In this document: positions 10,249 through 18,042 of the stretch, piece after piece
How positions within the stretch are numbered: the first letter of the stretch is position 1
Layout of the letters: each line of letters opens with the position of its first letter
Assembly: GCF_032773895.1 (NCBI RefSeq)
Contig: NZ_CP120416.1
Coordinates: forward strand, 186,001 to 250,000
Source of the DNA: Teredinibacter sp. KSP-S5-2
GTDB lineage: Bacteria > Pseudomonadota > Gammaproteobacteria > Pseudomonadales > Cellvibrionaceae
DNA: 64,000 bases
Direction: 5' to 3'
The notes under the pieces: model-generated
Database searches by the model: none
What the model was told of the DNA's origin: nothing
The model's input: the letters and a program-made list of their open reading frames with translations, nothing else
Position numbers and translations under genes: made by a program

Positions 10249-10267
10249 GGCGAGTTTTTAAAAACGC
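10249..10267. promoter_or_regulatory. AT-rich near-palindrome between fabA and galU
   Basis: GCGAGTTTTTAAAAACGC is an almost perfect inverted repeat (one mismatched pair) about 50 bases upstream of galU and 155 bases upstream of fabA. It could be an operator for a fatty-acid or envelope regulator or simply promoter-associated sequence. I cannot match it confidently to FabR or DesT sites. Confidence 0.3.
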
Positions 10268-10317
10268 TAGAGTGGTTAGTTCTACAAATTATAGAGAGAC
10301 GAGTAAGGGTTTAGTTC

Positions 10318-11145
10318 ATGATCAAAAAATGTCTTTTTCCAGTTGCAGGATACGGAACACGATTTTTGCCTGCTACCAAATCAATGCCCAAGGAAATGTT
10401 ACCTGTCGTAAATAAACCGTTGGTGCAATATGGTGTTGAAGAAGCTATAGAAGCAGGTTTAAACGAAATAGGCTTCGTTACCGGCCGCGGCAAGCGCGCA
10501 ATAGCGGATCATTTTGATGTTAGTTATGAACTGGAACACCAGATAGCGGGAACAAGCAAAGAAAAATACTTGAGTTCGATTCGTGGGGTGATGGCAAAAG
10601 GACAATTTTCGTTCACTCGCCAGGGAGAAATGAAAGGTTTGGGCGACGCCATTCTCAACGGTAAGCGATTAATTGGTGACGAGCCTTTTGCTGTGGTTCT
10701 GTCCGACGATTTATGTGTGACAGAAAATGAAGGTGTGTTATCGCAGATGGTTGCTCTGTATAAACAGTTTCGTTGCAGTATTGTTGCTGTGCAGGAAGTA
10801 CCGGAAAAAGATATCAGTAAATTTGGTGTGATCGCCGGCGAACAAATAAAAGACGGCATTTTCCAAGTGAATCAAATGGTTGAAAAACCAGCGCCGGAAG
10901 ATGCACCAAGTAATCTTGCGATTATTGGACGTTATATTTTAACGCCAGATATTTTTGATATTATTGAGCAGACACCTCCGGGTAAAGGTGGTGAGGTTCA
11001 AATCACCGATGCGCTTATGACGCAGGCACAAAAAGGTTGTGTTTTAGCCTATAAATTCAAAGGTACACGTTTTGATTGCGGAAGTGTTGCAGGATTCGTA
11101 GAAGCGACTAACTTTGTTTACAAGAACGTTTACTTTGAAGAATAG
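10318..11145 (+). CDS. galU: UTP-glucose-1-phosphate uridylyltransferase
   Basis: GalU makes UDP-glucose from UTP and glucose-1-phosphate for exopolysaccharide, LPS and trehalose synthesis. The nucleotidyltransferase signature is at residues 8-27 (GYGTRFLPATKSMPKEMLPV), followed by KPLVQYGVEEA. The DD pair in VVLSDDLC, which binds the metal, is intact, and the 275-residue length is typical of pseudomonad GalU. The start is ATG at 10318 after GTAAGGG. The next gene begins ten bases downstream, so the two sugar-phosphate genes form an operon. Confidence 0.97.
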   Translation: MIKKCLFPVAGYGTRFLPATKSMPKEMLPVVNKPLVQYGVEEAIEAGLNEIGFVTGRGKRAIADHFDVSYELEHQIAGTSKEKYLSSIRGVMAKGQFSFTRQGEMKGLGDAILNGKRLIGDEPFAVVLSDDLCVTENEGVLSQMVALYKQFRCSIVAVQEVPEKDISKFGVIAGEQIKDGIFQVNQMVEKPAPEDAPSNLAIIGRYILTPDIFDIIEQTPPGKGGEVQITDALMTQAQKGCVLAYKFKGTRFDCGSVAGFVEATNFVYKNVYFEE

Positions 11146-11155
11146 GAAATAAAAA

Positions 11156-12520
11156 ATGCAGCCAATCGAAATTACCTGTTTCAAGGCCTACGACATTCGA
11201 GGCCAAGTACCTAGCCAGTTAAATGATGATGTTGCCTATCGAGTTGGGCGTGCCTATGTAGAATTTTTAGGCGCAAAAACGGTTGTTGTTGGGCATGATG
11301 TTCGTTTAACCAGTGAGCAATTAACCAATGCGCTTGTTGAAGGTTTAACCGATGCTGGCGCAAATGTCATTCATATCGGCCAGTGTGGTACTGAAGAGGT
11401 GTATTTTGGTACGTTTCACTTAGGTGTGGATGGTGGGATTTGCGTAACTGCCAGCCACAACCCAATGGATTACAACGGAATGAAATTGGTGAAAAAAGGT
11501 TCAGAGCCTATTTCTGGAGATTCTGGGCTAAATGACATTCGCGCTATGGCTGAAAAAGGGAATTTTGTCGAAGCGGCCAGCAAAGGGACGGTTGAACATA
11601 AAAATATCCGTCCTGACTATATTGAGCATTTACTGGGCTACGTTACCCCATCCGATATTAAACCGCTTAAAGTGGTTGTGAATTCGGGAAATGGTGGTGC
11701 TGGTGCAATTATTGATGGTTTGGAATCGCATCTGCCTGTTGAGTTTATCAAAGTGCACCATGAGCCAGACGGGAATTTTCCTAACGGTATTCCTAACCCA
11801 ATTTTGCCTGAAAAACGTCAGGCAACCATTGATGCAGTAAAAGCCAATAATGCAGATTTAGGAATAGCCTGGGATGGTGATTTTGACCGCTGTTTCTTCT
11901 TTGACGAGAATGGCGAATTTATCGAAGGTTATTATGTTGTTGGTTTGTTGGCCGAGGCGTTTTTGATTAAAAATCCTGGAGCCAAGGTAGTACATGACCC
12001 TCGGTTGAAGTGGAATACGATTGATATTGCAGAAAAAGCCGGTGGTCAGGCAATCGAAAGTAAAACCGGTCATGCATTTATAAAAGAGCGTATGCGCTTG
12101 GAAGATGCCGTTTATGGCGGTGAGATGAGTGCACACCATTACTTTAGAGACTTTGCCTATTGTGATAACGGCAACATTCCGTGGCTGCTTGTTGTTGAGC
12201 TAATGAGTAAACGTAATGCAAAACTCTCCGAACTGGTTGCGGATCGCGTTGCTCGCTTTCCTTGTAGTGGTGAACGAAATAATACCGTAGGTGATGCCAA
12301 GGCTATTATTGGTAAAATCGAAGAGTTCTACAGTCCCGATGCAAAAGCGATAGAAAAAGTGGATGGCCTGTCGATGACGATGGATGGTTGGCGATTTAAT
12401 ATTCGTTCCTCCAGTACTGAACCGGTAATGCGGTTGAATATTGAATCCAATGGCGATATTGCTTTAATGGAAGCAAAAACAGAAGAGCTTCTTGGGTTAG
12501 TAAAAAAATACGACGTTTAA
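11156..12520 (+). CDS. phosphomannomutase, CpsG/ManB type
   Basis: An alpha-D-phosphohexomutase of 454 residues. The phosphoserine loop is TASHNP with Ser100, the metal loop is DGDFDR at 240-245, the sugar-binding loop is GGEMSAHH near 321-328, and the phosphate-binding loop is RSSSTEP near 418. Length and these loops match CpsG/ManB of enterobacteria (E. coli CpsG has 456 residues), which convert mannose-6-phosphate to mannose-1-phosphate for GDP-mannose; some relatives also accept glucose phosphate. Sharing an operon with galU suggests a role in precursor supply for surface polysaccharide. A strong terminator follows. Confidence 0.9.
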   Translation: MQPIEITCFKAYDIRGQVPSQLNDDVAYRVGRAYVEFLGAKTVVVGHDVRLTSEQLTNALVEGLTDAGANVIHIGQCGTEEVYFGTFHLGVDGGICVTASHNPMDYNGMKLVKKGSEPISGDSGLNDIRAMAEKGNFVEAASKGTVEHKNIRPDYIEHLLGYVTPSDIKPLKVVVNSGNGGAGAIIDGLESHLPVEFIKVHHEPDGNFPNGIPNPILPEKRQATIDAVKANNADLGIAWDGDFDRCFFFDENGEFIEGYYVVGLLAEAFLIKNPGAKVVHDPRLKWNTIDIAEKAGGQAIESKTGHAFIKERMRLEDAVYGGEMSAHHYFRDFAYCDNGNIPWLLVVELMSKRNAKLSELVADRVARFPCSGERNNTVGDAKAIIGKIEEFYSPDAKAIEKVDGLSMTMDGWRFNIRSSSTEPVMRLNIESNGDIALMEAKTEELLGLVKKYDV

Positions 12521-12545
12521 AGTTTGGTTTTACTGTATAAAAAAG

Positions 12546-12570
12546 TCCCGCCTGGTGCGGGATTTTTTTT
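12546..12570 (+). terminator. intrinsic terminator after galU-mutase operon
   Basis: Stem TCCCGC, loop CTGGT, stem GCGGGA, then eight T residues. It ends the galU operon and means the cupin gene 20 bases later needs its own promoter or read-through. Confidence 0.9.
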
Positions 12571-12591
12571 ATCCTGTGTTTGGTTAATTGC

Positions 12592-13059
12592 ATGACGAAA
12601 AATGATTATATACAACGGCTTAATCTTGAGTTGCATCCTCTGGAAGGCGGGTATTTCAAGCGAACCTATGAATCGAGTCGCTCTGTTGGTAATGGAGAAC
12701 GTAAACTTCTCACATCTATTTACTATATGCTAACGGAGGATAGTCCCATTGGTTATCTGCACCGAAATAAGTCCGATATTCTTCACTTCTATCACGCTGG
12801 CTCACCGATTAAATATCTGATTGTTTCACCCTCTGGTGAACTGGATGAAAAAATTCTAGGCCCTGATGTTTCTCTGGGGCAAGAACCTCAGTTGTTGGTG
12901 AAAGGAGGTTTCTGGAAAGCTTCTGAATTGTGTGAAGGGGAATTCGGTTTGATCAGCGAGGCGGTTTCTCCCGGCTTTGAGTATGCAGATAATGAGCTTG
13001 CTATCTCTAAGGCTCTTGGTGAGATAAGCTCTAAGCTCGAAAAATATATAAAAATTTAG
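12592..13059 (+). CDS. cupin_5 (DUF985) family protein
   Basis: A 155-residue cytosolic protein. The sequence LHPLEGGYFKRTYES near the N terminus, HRNKSDILHFYHAGSP in the middle and VSPGFEYADNELA near the end are typical of the DUF985/cupin_5 family, a single-domain beta barrel related to sugar-binding cupins; the enzymatic role is unknown. The start is taken as ATG at 12592. A TTG at 12580 in the same frame would add four residues, and neither has a clear Shine-Dalgarno sequence. It stands alone between the galU terminator and a lipoprotein gene. Confidence 0.85.
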   Translation: MTKNDYIQRLNLELHPLEGGYFKRTYESSRSVGNGERKLLTSIYYMLTEDSPIGYLHRNKSDILHFYHAGSPIKYLIVSPSGELDEKILGPDVSLGQEPQLLVKGGFWKASELCEGEFGLISEAVSPGFEYADNELAISKALGEISSKLEKYIKI

Positions 13060-13208
13060 TGGTTGAAGAATAAACGTTGAAGGCGTGATTACACGAAAAC
13101 AGTGAAAAATATTTACATCTTTATCCAAAAAAAGGTATTGTTTTGCCGCTAAGTTTATTAGCGCTTTTTGATTAGGAATGTAACTATTTTAATAATTTGG
13201 AGTTGTTC

Positions 13209-13643
13209 ATGAAGCTTTTTAAGTTTTCTTTTGTTCTTGCGCTGGTGATGTCGGTCTTGTCTGGGTGTGCTGCGACAGGGGTAAAGTTTTCCGGTGTTGA
13301 ATCGGCACCTTTGGATAAAGGTGTAGTTTATTTTTATCGACCTAAAATGTTTGCCGGCAGTGCGGTGGCTTTGGCGTTGGTTGATAACGGTAAGCAGTTT
13401 GCCAAAATTCAAAACGGACAATACCTTCGTTATGTTGTTGAGCCTGGCTTGCATAAATTTCATACAGATACCGCCGCTATCGATAAAGAAGTTGAGTTCG
13501 ATGTTGAGGCCGGTAAAGTGTATTACGTAAGAACGGGTATGAGACAGGGAATGTGGGTAGGAACATGGTATTTAAGTCGAGTATTCGAAGAAGAGGCTCT
13601 GGCAGAGTTGCAAGCTTGTTGTAAGGATGGTTCAAAGCCTTAG
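13209..13643 (+). CDS. DUF2846-type lipoprotein
   Basis: A 144-residue lipoprotein. The signal is KLFKFSFVLALVMSVLSGC with a canonical L-S-G-C lipobox. The mature domain (GVVYFYRP, then LVDNGKQFAKIQNGQYLRY, then GLHKFHTD, then VYYVRTGM) is the small beta-sandwich pattern of the DUF2846 family found in the envelope of many proteobacteria; no function is assigned. The ATG at 13209 is preferred over the TTG at 13197 because it has GGAG seven bases upstream and directly starts the signal peptide. A terminator follows. It converges on the bufferin operon. Confidence 0.85.
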   Translation: MKLFKFSFVLALVMSVLSGCAATGVKFSGVESAPLDKGVVYFYRPKMFAGSAVALALVDNGKQFAKIQNGQYLRYVVEPGLHKFHTDTAAIDKEVEFDVEAGKVYYVRTGMRQGMWVGTWYLSRVFEEEALAELQACCKDGSKP

Positions 13644-13654
13644 TGCTGCAAGAT

Positions 13655-13690
13655 GAGTGTTGGGTGCTATCCAACACTCTTTTTCTTTTT
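13655..13690 (+). terminator. intrinsic terminator after the DUF2846 lipoprotein gene
   Basis: Nine-bp stem GAGTGTTGG / CCAACACTC with a seven-base loop, followed by TTTTTCTTTTT on the plus strand. The minus strand has no U-run, so the bufferin operon arriving from the right is probably not stopped efficiently by it. Confidence 0.88.
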
Positions 13691-14156
13691 AGGATCTGAT
13701 CAAGTTGTCTAAACTTAAGCTTCCCGATCCATTTTTAAGCAAATATACCATCATTCCCGCCCATAATAAGTGTGTTTGCCAGTCTCCGTTCGGGAACAGT
13801 ACGACAAATTGAATTATGGCCAACATAATTAGTAAACATAAAGCACTCATGCGGGTCATGAAACCCAATAGAATGGTTATCGATAAAAAGAATTCTGCAA
13901 ATGTAGCAATATAAGCTGTTATCTCCGGTGGGATAAGCGGTATGTTGTAGGAATACTGAAATAAGGCAATGGTTCGATCCGTTACATTCCAAAATGCCCA
14001 ATCTTGCCCCAAAAATTCTATACCAGATATTTTCTTTTGAGCTGACTGCCAGAAAACCAAAAATAAAGAAATCCTGAATGTGATGGATATGACCCATTCG
14101 GGACAAAGTCCTCCTAAGTGTCGTGCAAATGAATCGATTTTTTTCAGGAATGTCAT
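13689..14156 (-). CDS. bufD: DoxX-family membrane protein of the bufferin operon
   Basis: A 155-residue inner-membrane protein with four hydrophobic segments (about residues 22-40, 78-98, 104-124, 127-145), matching the DoxX/SURF4-like family. It is the last gene of the four-gene operon; its ATG overlaps the stop of the bufC gene by four bases (ATGA), so the two are translationally coupled. DoxX proteins recur in bufferin and related MNIO operons, where a role in redox homeostasis or in export or maturation is supposed but not shown. The symbol is by analogy. Confidence 0.85.
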   Translation of the reverse strand: MTFLKKIDSFARHLGGLCPEWVISITFRISLFLVFWQSAQKKISGIEFLGQDWAFWNVTDRTIALFQYSYNIPLIPPEITAYIATFAEFFLSITILLGFMTRMSALCLLIMLAIIQFVVLFPNGDWQTHLLWAGMMVYLLKNGSGSLSLDNLIRS

Positions 14157-14941
14157 TCGTTGTCTCCTTTGATAATTCTTTCTCCGATGTGGCTTTGAAC
14201 CAAAAACTGGACTGCCTCTGTTGCATTAAAGTCAGGGTGTTGTTCTAAAGTCTCATCAAGGCTTGCGCCAATTGAGTGTTGTTCGACTATTTGTTTTAGA
14301 AATGTATACAAGGCTGGTTCAAGTTTGTAGCTGATGACTTCGTCATTGTCTTTGAATGTAATGCAGAATTCAGGGTGATCTATAATGATTTGTTCATCAT
14401 CTTTATTGTCATCGTTGTTAAAACGCCATAGGCTGACAACGGCGTAGTTCGAAGCCAGCAAGCGCACGCTACTTAATACAGTTATCCTGCAATCAGCTAG
14501 TCGCTCTACATCAATGCGGGTGAAGTCTTCTTGTGTCAGGGGGGGGGTGTCTTCAGTGTAATAAGCTATATGCCGGTCAAACTCCAGTTGTGCCAAATCA
14601 CCCAAATAGGGAAGATGTTCCGTTTTTTCGTGTTGGAGTATAAAGCTTGGTAGGTGATCCCCGTACGAGATTAATGATGCTGTTTTTGGAGGGTGATGAC
14701 GTATATAGTCTTTCGCTAACAGTGTGAAAAAATCTATACCAACAGTTTTTTGAGTGTTAGGGAAGGTCTCTGCAAGAACATCAATGAGCGATAAAAAAGT
14801 ATTGTTTTTATATATCGATATTCTGGCCTTTAATTCTTCTTCTGAGTAATTTGGGAATGCCTGTTTCAATTGAAGAAGGCTTTCTTCTTCATGCATAAAA
14901 ACGTTTTTATAAAATTTCCGTTGTAGCTCGCTAAGCTTCAT
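14153..14941 (-). CDS. bufC: DUF2063 (BufC/HvfC-like) partner of the MNIO enzyme
   Basis: The N-terminal half (LQRKFYKNVF, then RISIYKNNTFLSLIDVLAETFP) is the DUF2063 putative DNA-binding-like helical domain found in all bufferin-type operons. There it acts as the substrate-recruiting partner of the MNIO enzyme. The start is ATG at 14941, which overlaps the bufB stop by four bases (ATGA). The open frame extends 51 codons upstream into bufB, but those codons are low-complexity, basic and out of character. The product has 262 residues and no signal or membrane segment, so maturation takes place in the cytosol. Confidence 0.92.
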   Translation of the reverse strand: MKLSELQRKFYKNVFMHEEESLLQLKQAFPNYSEEELKARISIYKNNTFLSLIDVLAETFPNTQKTVGIDFFTLLAKDYIRHHPPKTASLISYGDHLPSFILQHEKTEHLPYLGDLAQLEFDRHIAYYTEDTPPLTQEDFTRIDVERLADCRITVLSSVRLLASNYAVVSLWRFNNDDNKDDEQIIIDHPEFCITFKDNDEVISYKLEPALYTFLKQIVEQHSIGASLDETLEQHPDFNATEAVQFLVQSHIGERIIKGDNE

Positions 14942-15789
14942 GGCCCCGCCTCGCTCAGGCTTTCTTTCATGGCGTGTTCCGCTTTGAGCGCTTCCTGTAA
15001 TAGCGTCGACAGGCTTGGAATGTCTGTGTCCCATTCTATTAGCGTGGGGATCTTTCGTCTTGCTTGTTGTATGGTGTATCTGAATAGTTGCCAAACTTCT
15101 TCCGATACTTTCGACCCGTGATTATCAATGTGAATATTTTTCTCTTCTGTCAACGGCATGACTGAATGGCCGGCCAGATGGATTTCTTTTACATGCTGAA
15201 GAGGTATGTCATTGATATATTCTTCTGTACTAAAGCCTGTGTTTTTGGCAGAGACAAAAATGTTGTTGACGTCGAGTAGTAGCTTACACTCGGTTTTTTT
15301 TATGAGTTCGGAAATAAAATCCGGCTCGGAATAATCGTTGTTGCCAAAGGCTAAATAGACGCTGGGGTTTTCTATAAGAATGTTTCGGCCTAAGTAATCC
15401 TGAACCTGATGAATGTTATTCGCGGTTATCCGCAGGCTTTCTTCGGTATAAGGAAAAGGTAAAAGGTCGTTGAAATAGTTTTGTTTCCAATGACTCCAGG
15501 CTAAATGTTCAGAAACAAGAGCGGGTTGGTATAAGTCGACCAACTTTTTTAGTTCATTCAGGTGCTCTTTGTTTAGGCCATCCGCTGACCCAAGAGACAT
15601 GCCTACACCGTGCATAGTTATGGGATACTGATCGCGAATCCGTTGAAGAAATTTATGGTTTAACCCTCCCGCACTCATATAATTTTCGGGGTGAATCTCA
15701 AACCAACTGATTTTCGGGTGAGTGTCGATGATTTCCTGATAGTGCTTGGGTTTGAGGCTTATACCGGATTTATCTGGGAGGTTATGCAT
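14938..15789 (-). CDS. bufB: MNIO (DUF692) multinuclear non-heme iron oxidase, bufferin maturase
   Basis: A 283-residue TIM-barrel protein of the DUF692/MNIO family, whose members oxidise cysteines of peptide substrates using two or three iron ions. Metal-ligand motifs are visible: WFEIHPENYM (28-37), MHGVGMSLGS (59-68), VSEHLAWS (92-99), ENPS (140-143), LLLDVNNIF (169-177), HLAGHS (203-208) and IEWDTDIP (253-260). It follows the bufA precursor by 47 bases that contain a strong hairpin, has no clear Shine-Dalgarno sequence, and is coupled to bufC by an ATGA overlap. Predicted reaction by analogy: converting cysteines of the precursor to 5-thiooxazole groups. Confidence 0.95.
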   Translation of the reverse strand: MHNLPDKSGISLKPKHYQEIIDTHPKISWFEIHPENYMSAGGLNHKFLQRIRDQYPITMHGVGMSLGSADGLNKEHLNELKKLVDLYQPALVSEHLAWSHWKQNYFNDLLPFPYTEESLRITANNIHQVQDYLGRNILIENPSVYLAFGNNDYSEPDFISELIKKTECKLLLDVNNIFVSAKNTGFSTEEYINDIPLQHVKEIHLAGHSVMPLTEEKNIHIDNHGSKVSEEVWQLFRYTIQQARRKIPTLIEWDTDIPSLSTLLQEALKAEHAMKESLSEAGP

Positions 15790-15805
15790 ATTTTTAAATA
15801 GTAGA

Positions 15806-15825
15806 GCCGGCCAGGAGTGGCCGGC
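15806..15825 (-). other. intercistronic hairpin between bufA and bufB
   Basis: An eight-bp GC-rich perfect stem (GCCGGCCA / TGGCCGGC) with a four-base loop, 12 bases after the bufA stop on the minus strand. No U-run follows. Such hairpins usually allow partial read-through or protect the 3' end of the upstream message, giving far more precursor than enzyme. This would suit a sacrificial peptide and its catalytic maturase. Confidence 0.75.
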
Positions 15826-15836
15826 GGTAAATGATA

Positions 15837-16103
15837 TTACGCTTTGGGTTCGGTGCTGGCACCAACAATTTTATCGCAAGTGCCTTTGGGGACGTATATC
15901 CAGGCATCGCCAATAGAATCTTTTTTGGCTTCACCAGCGCAGGACGTACCCTGGCTTTTGATTGCGCAGTCATTTTTGCCTGCTTTAACCGCGCCATAGC
16001 ATTTTTCCATCTTTTTTTCTGCAAGTACGTCGGTGGATGCAGCCATCATAATGCCGGCAGCAATTGCGCTGGAAATGGCAACGTTTTTTGTCATTTTCTT
16101 CAT
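15837..16103 (-). CDS. bufA: bufferin-type RiPP precursor (DUF2282)
   Basis: An 88-residue precursor. Residues 1-28 form a Sec signal peptide (KNVAISSAIAAGIMMAAS, then VLA), unusual for a RiPP but typical of bufferins. The mature region has four Cys at 35, 46, 55 and 76, in the DUF2282 context KCYG-AKAGKNDCA, TSCAG and TCDKIVG. Bufferins are MNIO-modified peptides that are exported and sequester copper; the central cysteines are the modified ones in the characterised case. The ATG has a strong AGGAG. An eight-bp inverted repeat lies about 80 bases upstream and no transcriptional regulator gene adjoins. Confidence 0.93.
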   Translation of the reverse strand: MKKMTKNVAISSAIAAGIMMAASTDVLAEKKMEKCYGAVKAGKNDCAIKSQGTSCAGEAKKDSIGDAWIYVPKGTCDKIVGASTEPKA

Positions 16104-16179
16104 GGTTATCTCCTGAGGGTAAAGGGCTTTCTATTATTTTGAAAGCTTCAATTGTTTTGTGTGTACAGGTATGACTGAG

Positions 16180-16201
16180 TTTTTGAATGCAAGTTCAAAA
16201 A
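16180..16201. promoter_or_regulatory. operator-like inverted repeat upstream of bufA
   Basis: TTTTTGAA, six-base spacer TGCAAG, TTCAAAAA: a perfect eight-bp inverted repeat located 77 to 98 bases upstream of the bufA ATG, within the only promoter region of the bufferin operon. Geometry (half-site centres about one helical turn and a half apart) fits a dimeric regulator. No known consensus is matched, so this is inference. Confidence 0.5.
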
Positions 16202-16278
16202 TGGTTTTATATTTTGTTTCGATTCTTGCGAACCTCAAGCACTATCCCGGTAGCCATTATCCGATATGTTCCAGGCAA

Positions 16279-16304
16279 ATAAAAAGGCGCATGTAGCGCC
16301 TTTT
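16279..16304 (-). terminator. intrinsic terminator after pgi
   Basis: Stem GGCGC, loop ATGTA, stem GCGCC, flanked by an A-run on the left that reads as a U-run on the minus strand. It separates pgi from the bufferin operon, both of which run leftward. Confidence 0.85.
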
Positions 16305-16326
16305 GTTCGTTTTTGCCTATCAAACA

Positions 16327-17970
16327 CTAGAGCTTTTTATTGGCTTCAGTAAATCGTTTGATCAGGTTTTGGGTGGATGAATCCCAATCTTTAGGGACGT
16401 CCGTTGTGTCGATAGCTGTGGTTACGTGAGTGCCAAGCAGTTTGCCCAGTTCAACACCCCATTGGTCATAGGAATTTATATTCCACAATACGCCAAGGGT
16501 GTATACCTTGTGCTCGTATGCTGCAATCAGTGCGCCGAGAGTTTCTGGCTTCAATGTATCCATAACAATCGTTGAGCTCGGACGGTTGCCAGGGTGAACT
16601 TTATGAGTTGCCAGGCGAGCAACTTCTTCTTCACTCGCCCCTTGTGCTCTCAGCTCGGTTTCTGCTGTTGCCAGGTCTCTCCCTGTTAGAAGGGCTTGGC
16701 TCTGTGCCAGACAGTTGGCAAACAGGAACTTGTGCTGATGGTCGTATGGATGATGAGCTTTCAGTGTGGCAATGAAGTCAATGGGGACGACTGTTGTACC
16801 CTGATGCAGTAGCTGGTGGAAAGAGTGCTGTCCATTGGTGCCTTCTGTTCCCCATACAATAGAACCGGTTTGGTAATCCAGCAGTTCGCCATCTCGGGTA
16901 ACGCTTTTTCCGTTACTTTCCATTTCCAGTTGCTGTAAGTATGCAGGCAGCATTTGCATGTGATAAGCGTAGGGTAGGATCGCTTGAGTGTCCGTTCCCA
17001 TCAGGTTGCTATACCAGAACATGAGCAATCCCATCAGGGCGGGAATGTTGCGTTCGATGGGGGCTTCTGCAAAGTGTGCATCCATTGCGGCGGCGCCAGC
17101 ACGAAGCTTGTTAAAGTTTTCTATGCCGACGGCAAAGGCGATAGGCATGCCAATCGCGGACCAAAGAGAGTAGCGGCCACCAACCCAGTCCCAAATTGGG
17201 TAGACGTTATCGGCATCAATGCCGAACTCAACGGCTTTGTCTACCTTCGAGGAGATGGCGACAAAGTGCTTGGCCAAGTCGGATTCCTGTGCGCCGGATT
17301 CTAATACCCAGCGGCGTGCCGTAAGGGAGTTTTCCAGTGTTTCCAGCGTGGAAAAGGATTTCGATGCAACAAGGAATAGCGTGGTTTCGGCGTTAAGCGA
17401 TGACATGACATCGTGGATTTCTGCACCGTCGATGTTGGCAACAAAATGCACTTTTACATGCCCCGTGTGGAAGGGGGTAAGTGCCTTGGTAACCATTCGG
17501 GGGCCCAGGTCAGAGCCGCCAATACCAATATTGACTACGTCGGTGATCCTATCGCCTTTGTAACCTTTCCATTCTCCAGAGTGTACTGAATCAATCAGGT
17601 GGCCCATCTTTTCCAGTGTGGCGGAAACAGCTTGCTGCTCTTCTGTTTGCGGCTCGCCATTAAAGCGCAGCGCTGTATGCAGGGCGGGTCGGTCTTCTGT
17701 ATTGTTTACGTGGTCACCGCGATATAGCTTCTTAATGGCATTTTTGAGATTGGCTTGTTCGGCCACAGCGGTTAATTGCTGCAGTGTTTCTTCATCGATG
17801 TGGTTTTTTGAGAAGTCGTAGTGGAGGCCTGCTGCAGAGATGGAGTATCTGTCAGCTCGGTTGTTGTCTTCTTCGAAAGCTTGTTTCAATGTTTTGCTTT
17901 TCCAACCGTTAGCAAGTTCTTCGAGCTTGCTCCAGTTGTTGTAATAATCTGGTAGACGTTTTGTTGGCAT
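16327..17970 (-). CDS. pgi: glucose-6-phosphate isomerase
   Basis: Pgi interconverts glucose-6-phosphate and fructose-6-phosphate in the cytosol. The 547-residue length matches E. coli (549). Family motifs are intact: NIGIGGSDLGPRM near 148-160, LFLVASKSFSTLETL near 203-217, WDWVGGRYSLWSAIG near 262-276 and the substrate loop GTEGTNGQHSFHQLLHQGT near 374-392. It stands alone, with a terminator downstream and ispB ending 72 bases before its start. It links the galU/mutase and glk genes of this window to central carbon metabolism. Confidence 0.98.
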   Translation of the reverse strand: MPTKRLPDYYNNWSKLEELANGWKSKTLKQAFEEDNNRADRYSISAAGLHYDFSKNHIDEETLQQLTAVAEQANLKNAIKKLYRGDHVNNTEDRPALHTALRFNGEPQTEEQQAVSATLEKMGHLIDSVHSGEWKGYKGDRITDVVNIGIGGSDLGPRMVTKALTPFHTGHVKVHFVANIDGAEIHDVMSSLNAETTLFLVASKSFSTLETLENSLTARRWVLESGAQESDLAKHFVAISSKVDKAVEFGIDADNVYPIWDWVGGRYSLWSAIGMPIAFAVGIENFNKLRAGAAAMDAHFAEAPIERNIPALMGLLMFWYSNLMGTDTQAILPYAYHMQMLPAYLQQLEMESNGKSVTRDGELLDYQTGSIVWGTEGTNGQHSFHQLLHQGTTVVPIDFIATLKAHHPYDHQHKFLFANCLAQSQALLTGRDLATAETELRAQGASEEEVARLATHKVHPGNRPSSTIVMDTLKPETLGALIAAYEHKVYTLGVLWNINSYDQWGVELGKLLGTHVTTAIDTTDVPKDWDSSTQNLIKRFTEANKKL

Positions 17971-18042
17971 AAGTAGACTCTCTACTCGATGAAGTGTGAA
18001 TTATGCTTTCCTAATAAACCCAGTAAGTGTCAGATGTCGGGG

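Noticed and set aside
14942-15094. N-terminal extension of bufC by 51 residues
   Set aside because: The extra residues lie inside bufB, are low in complexity and basic, while the ATG at 14941 gives the usual ATGA coupling and the usual family start.
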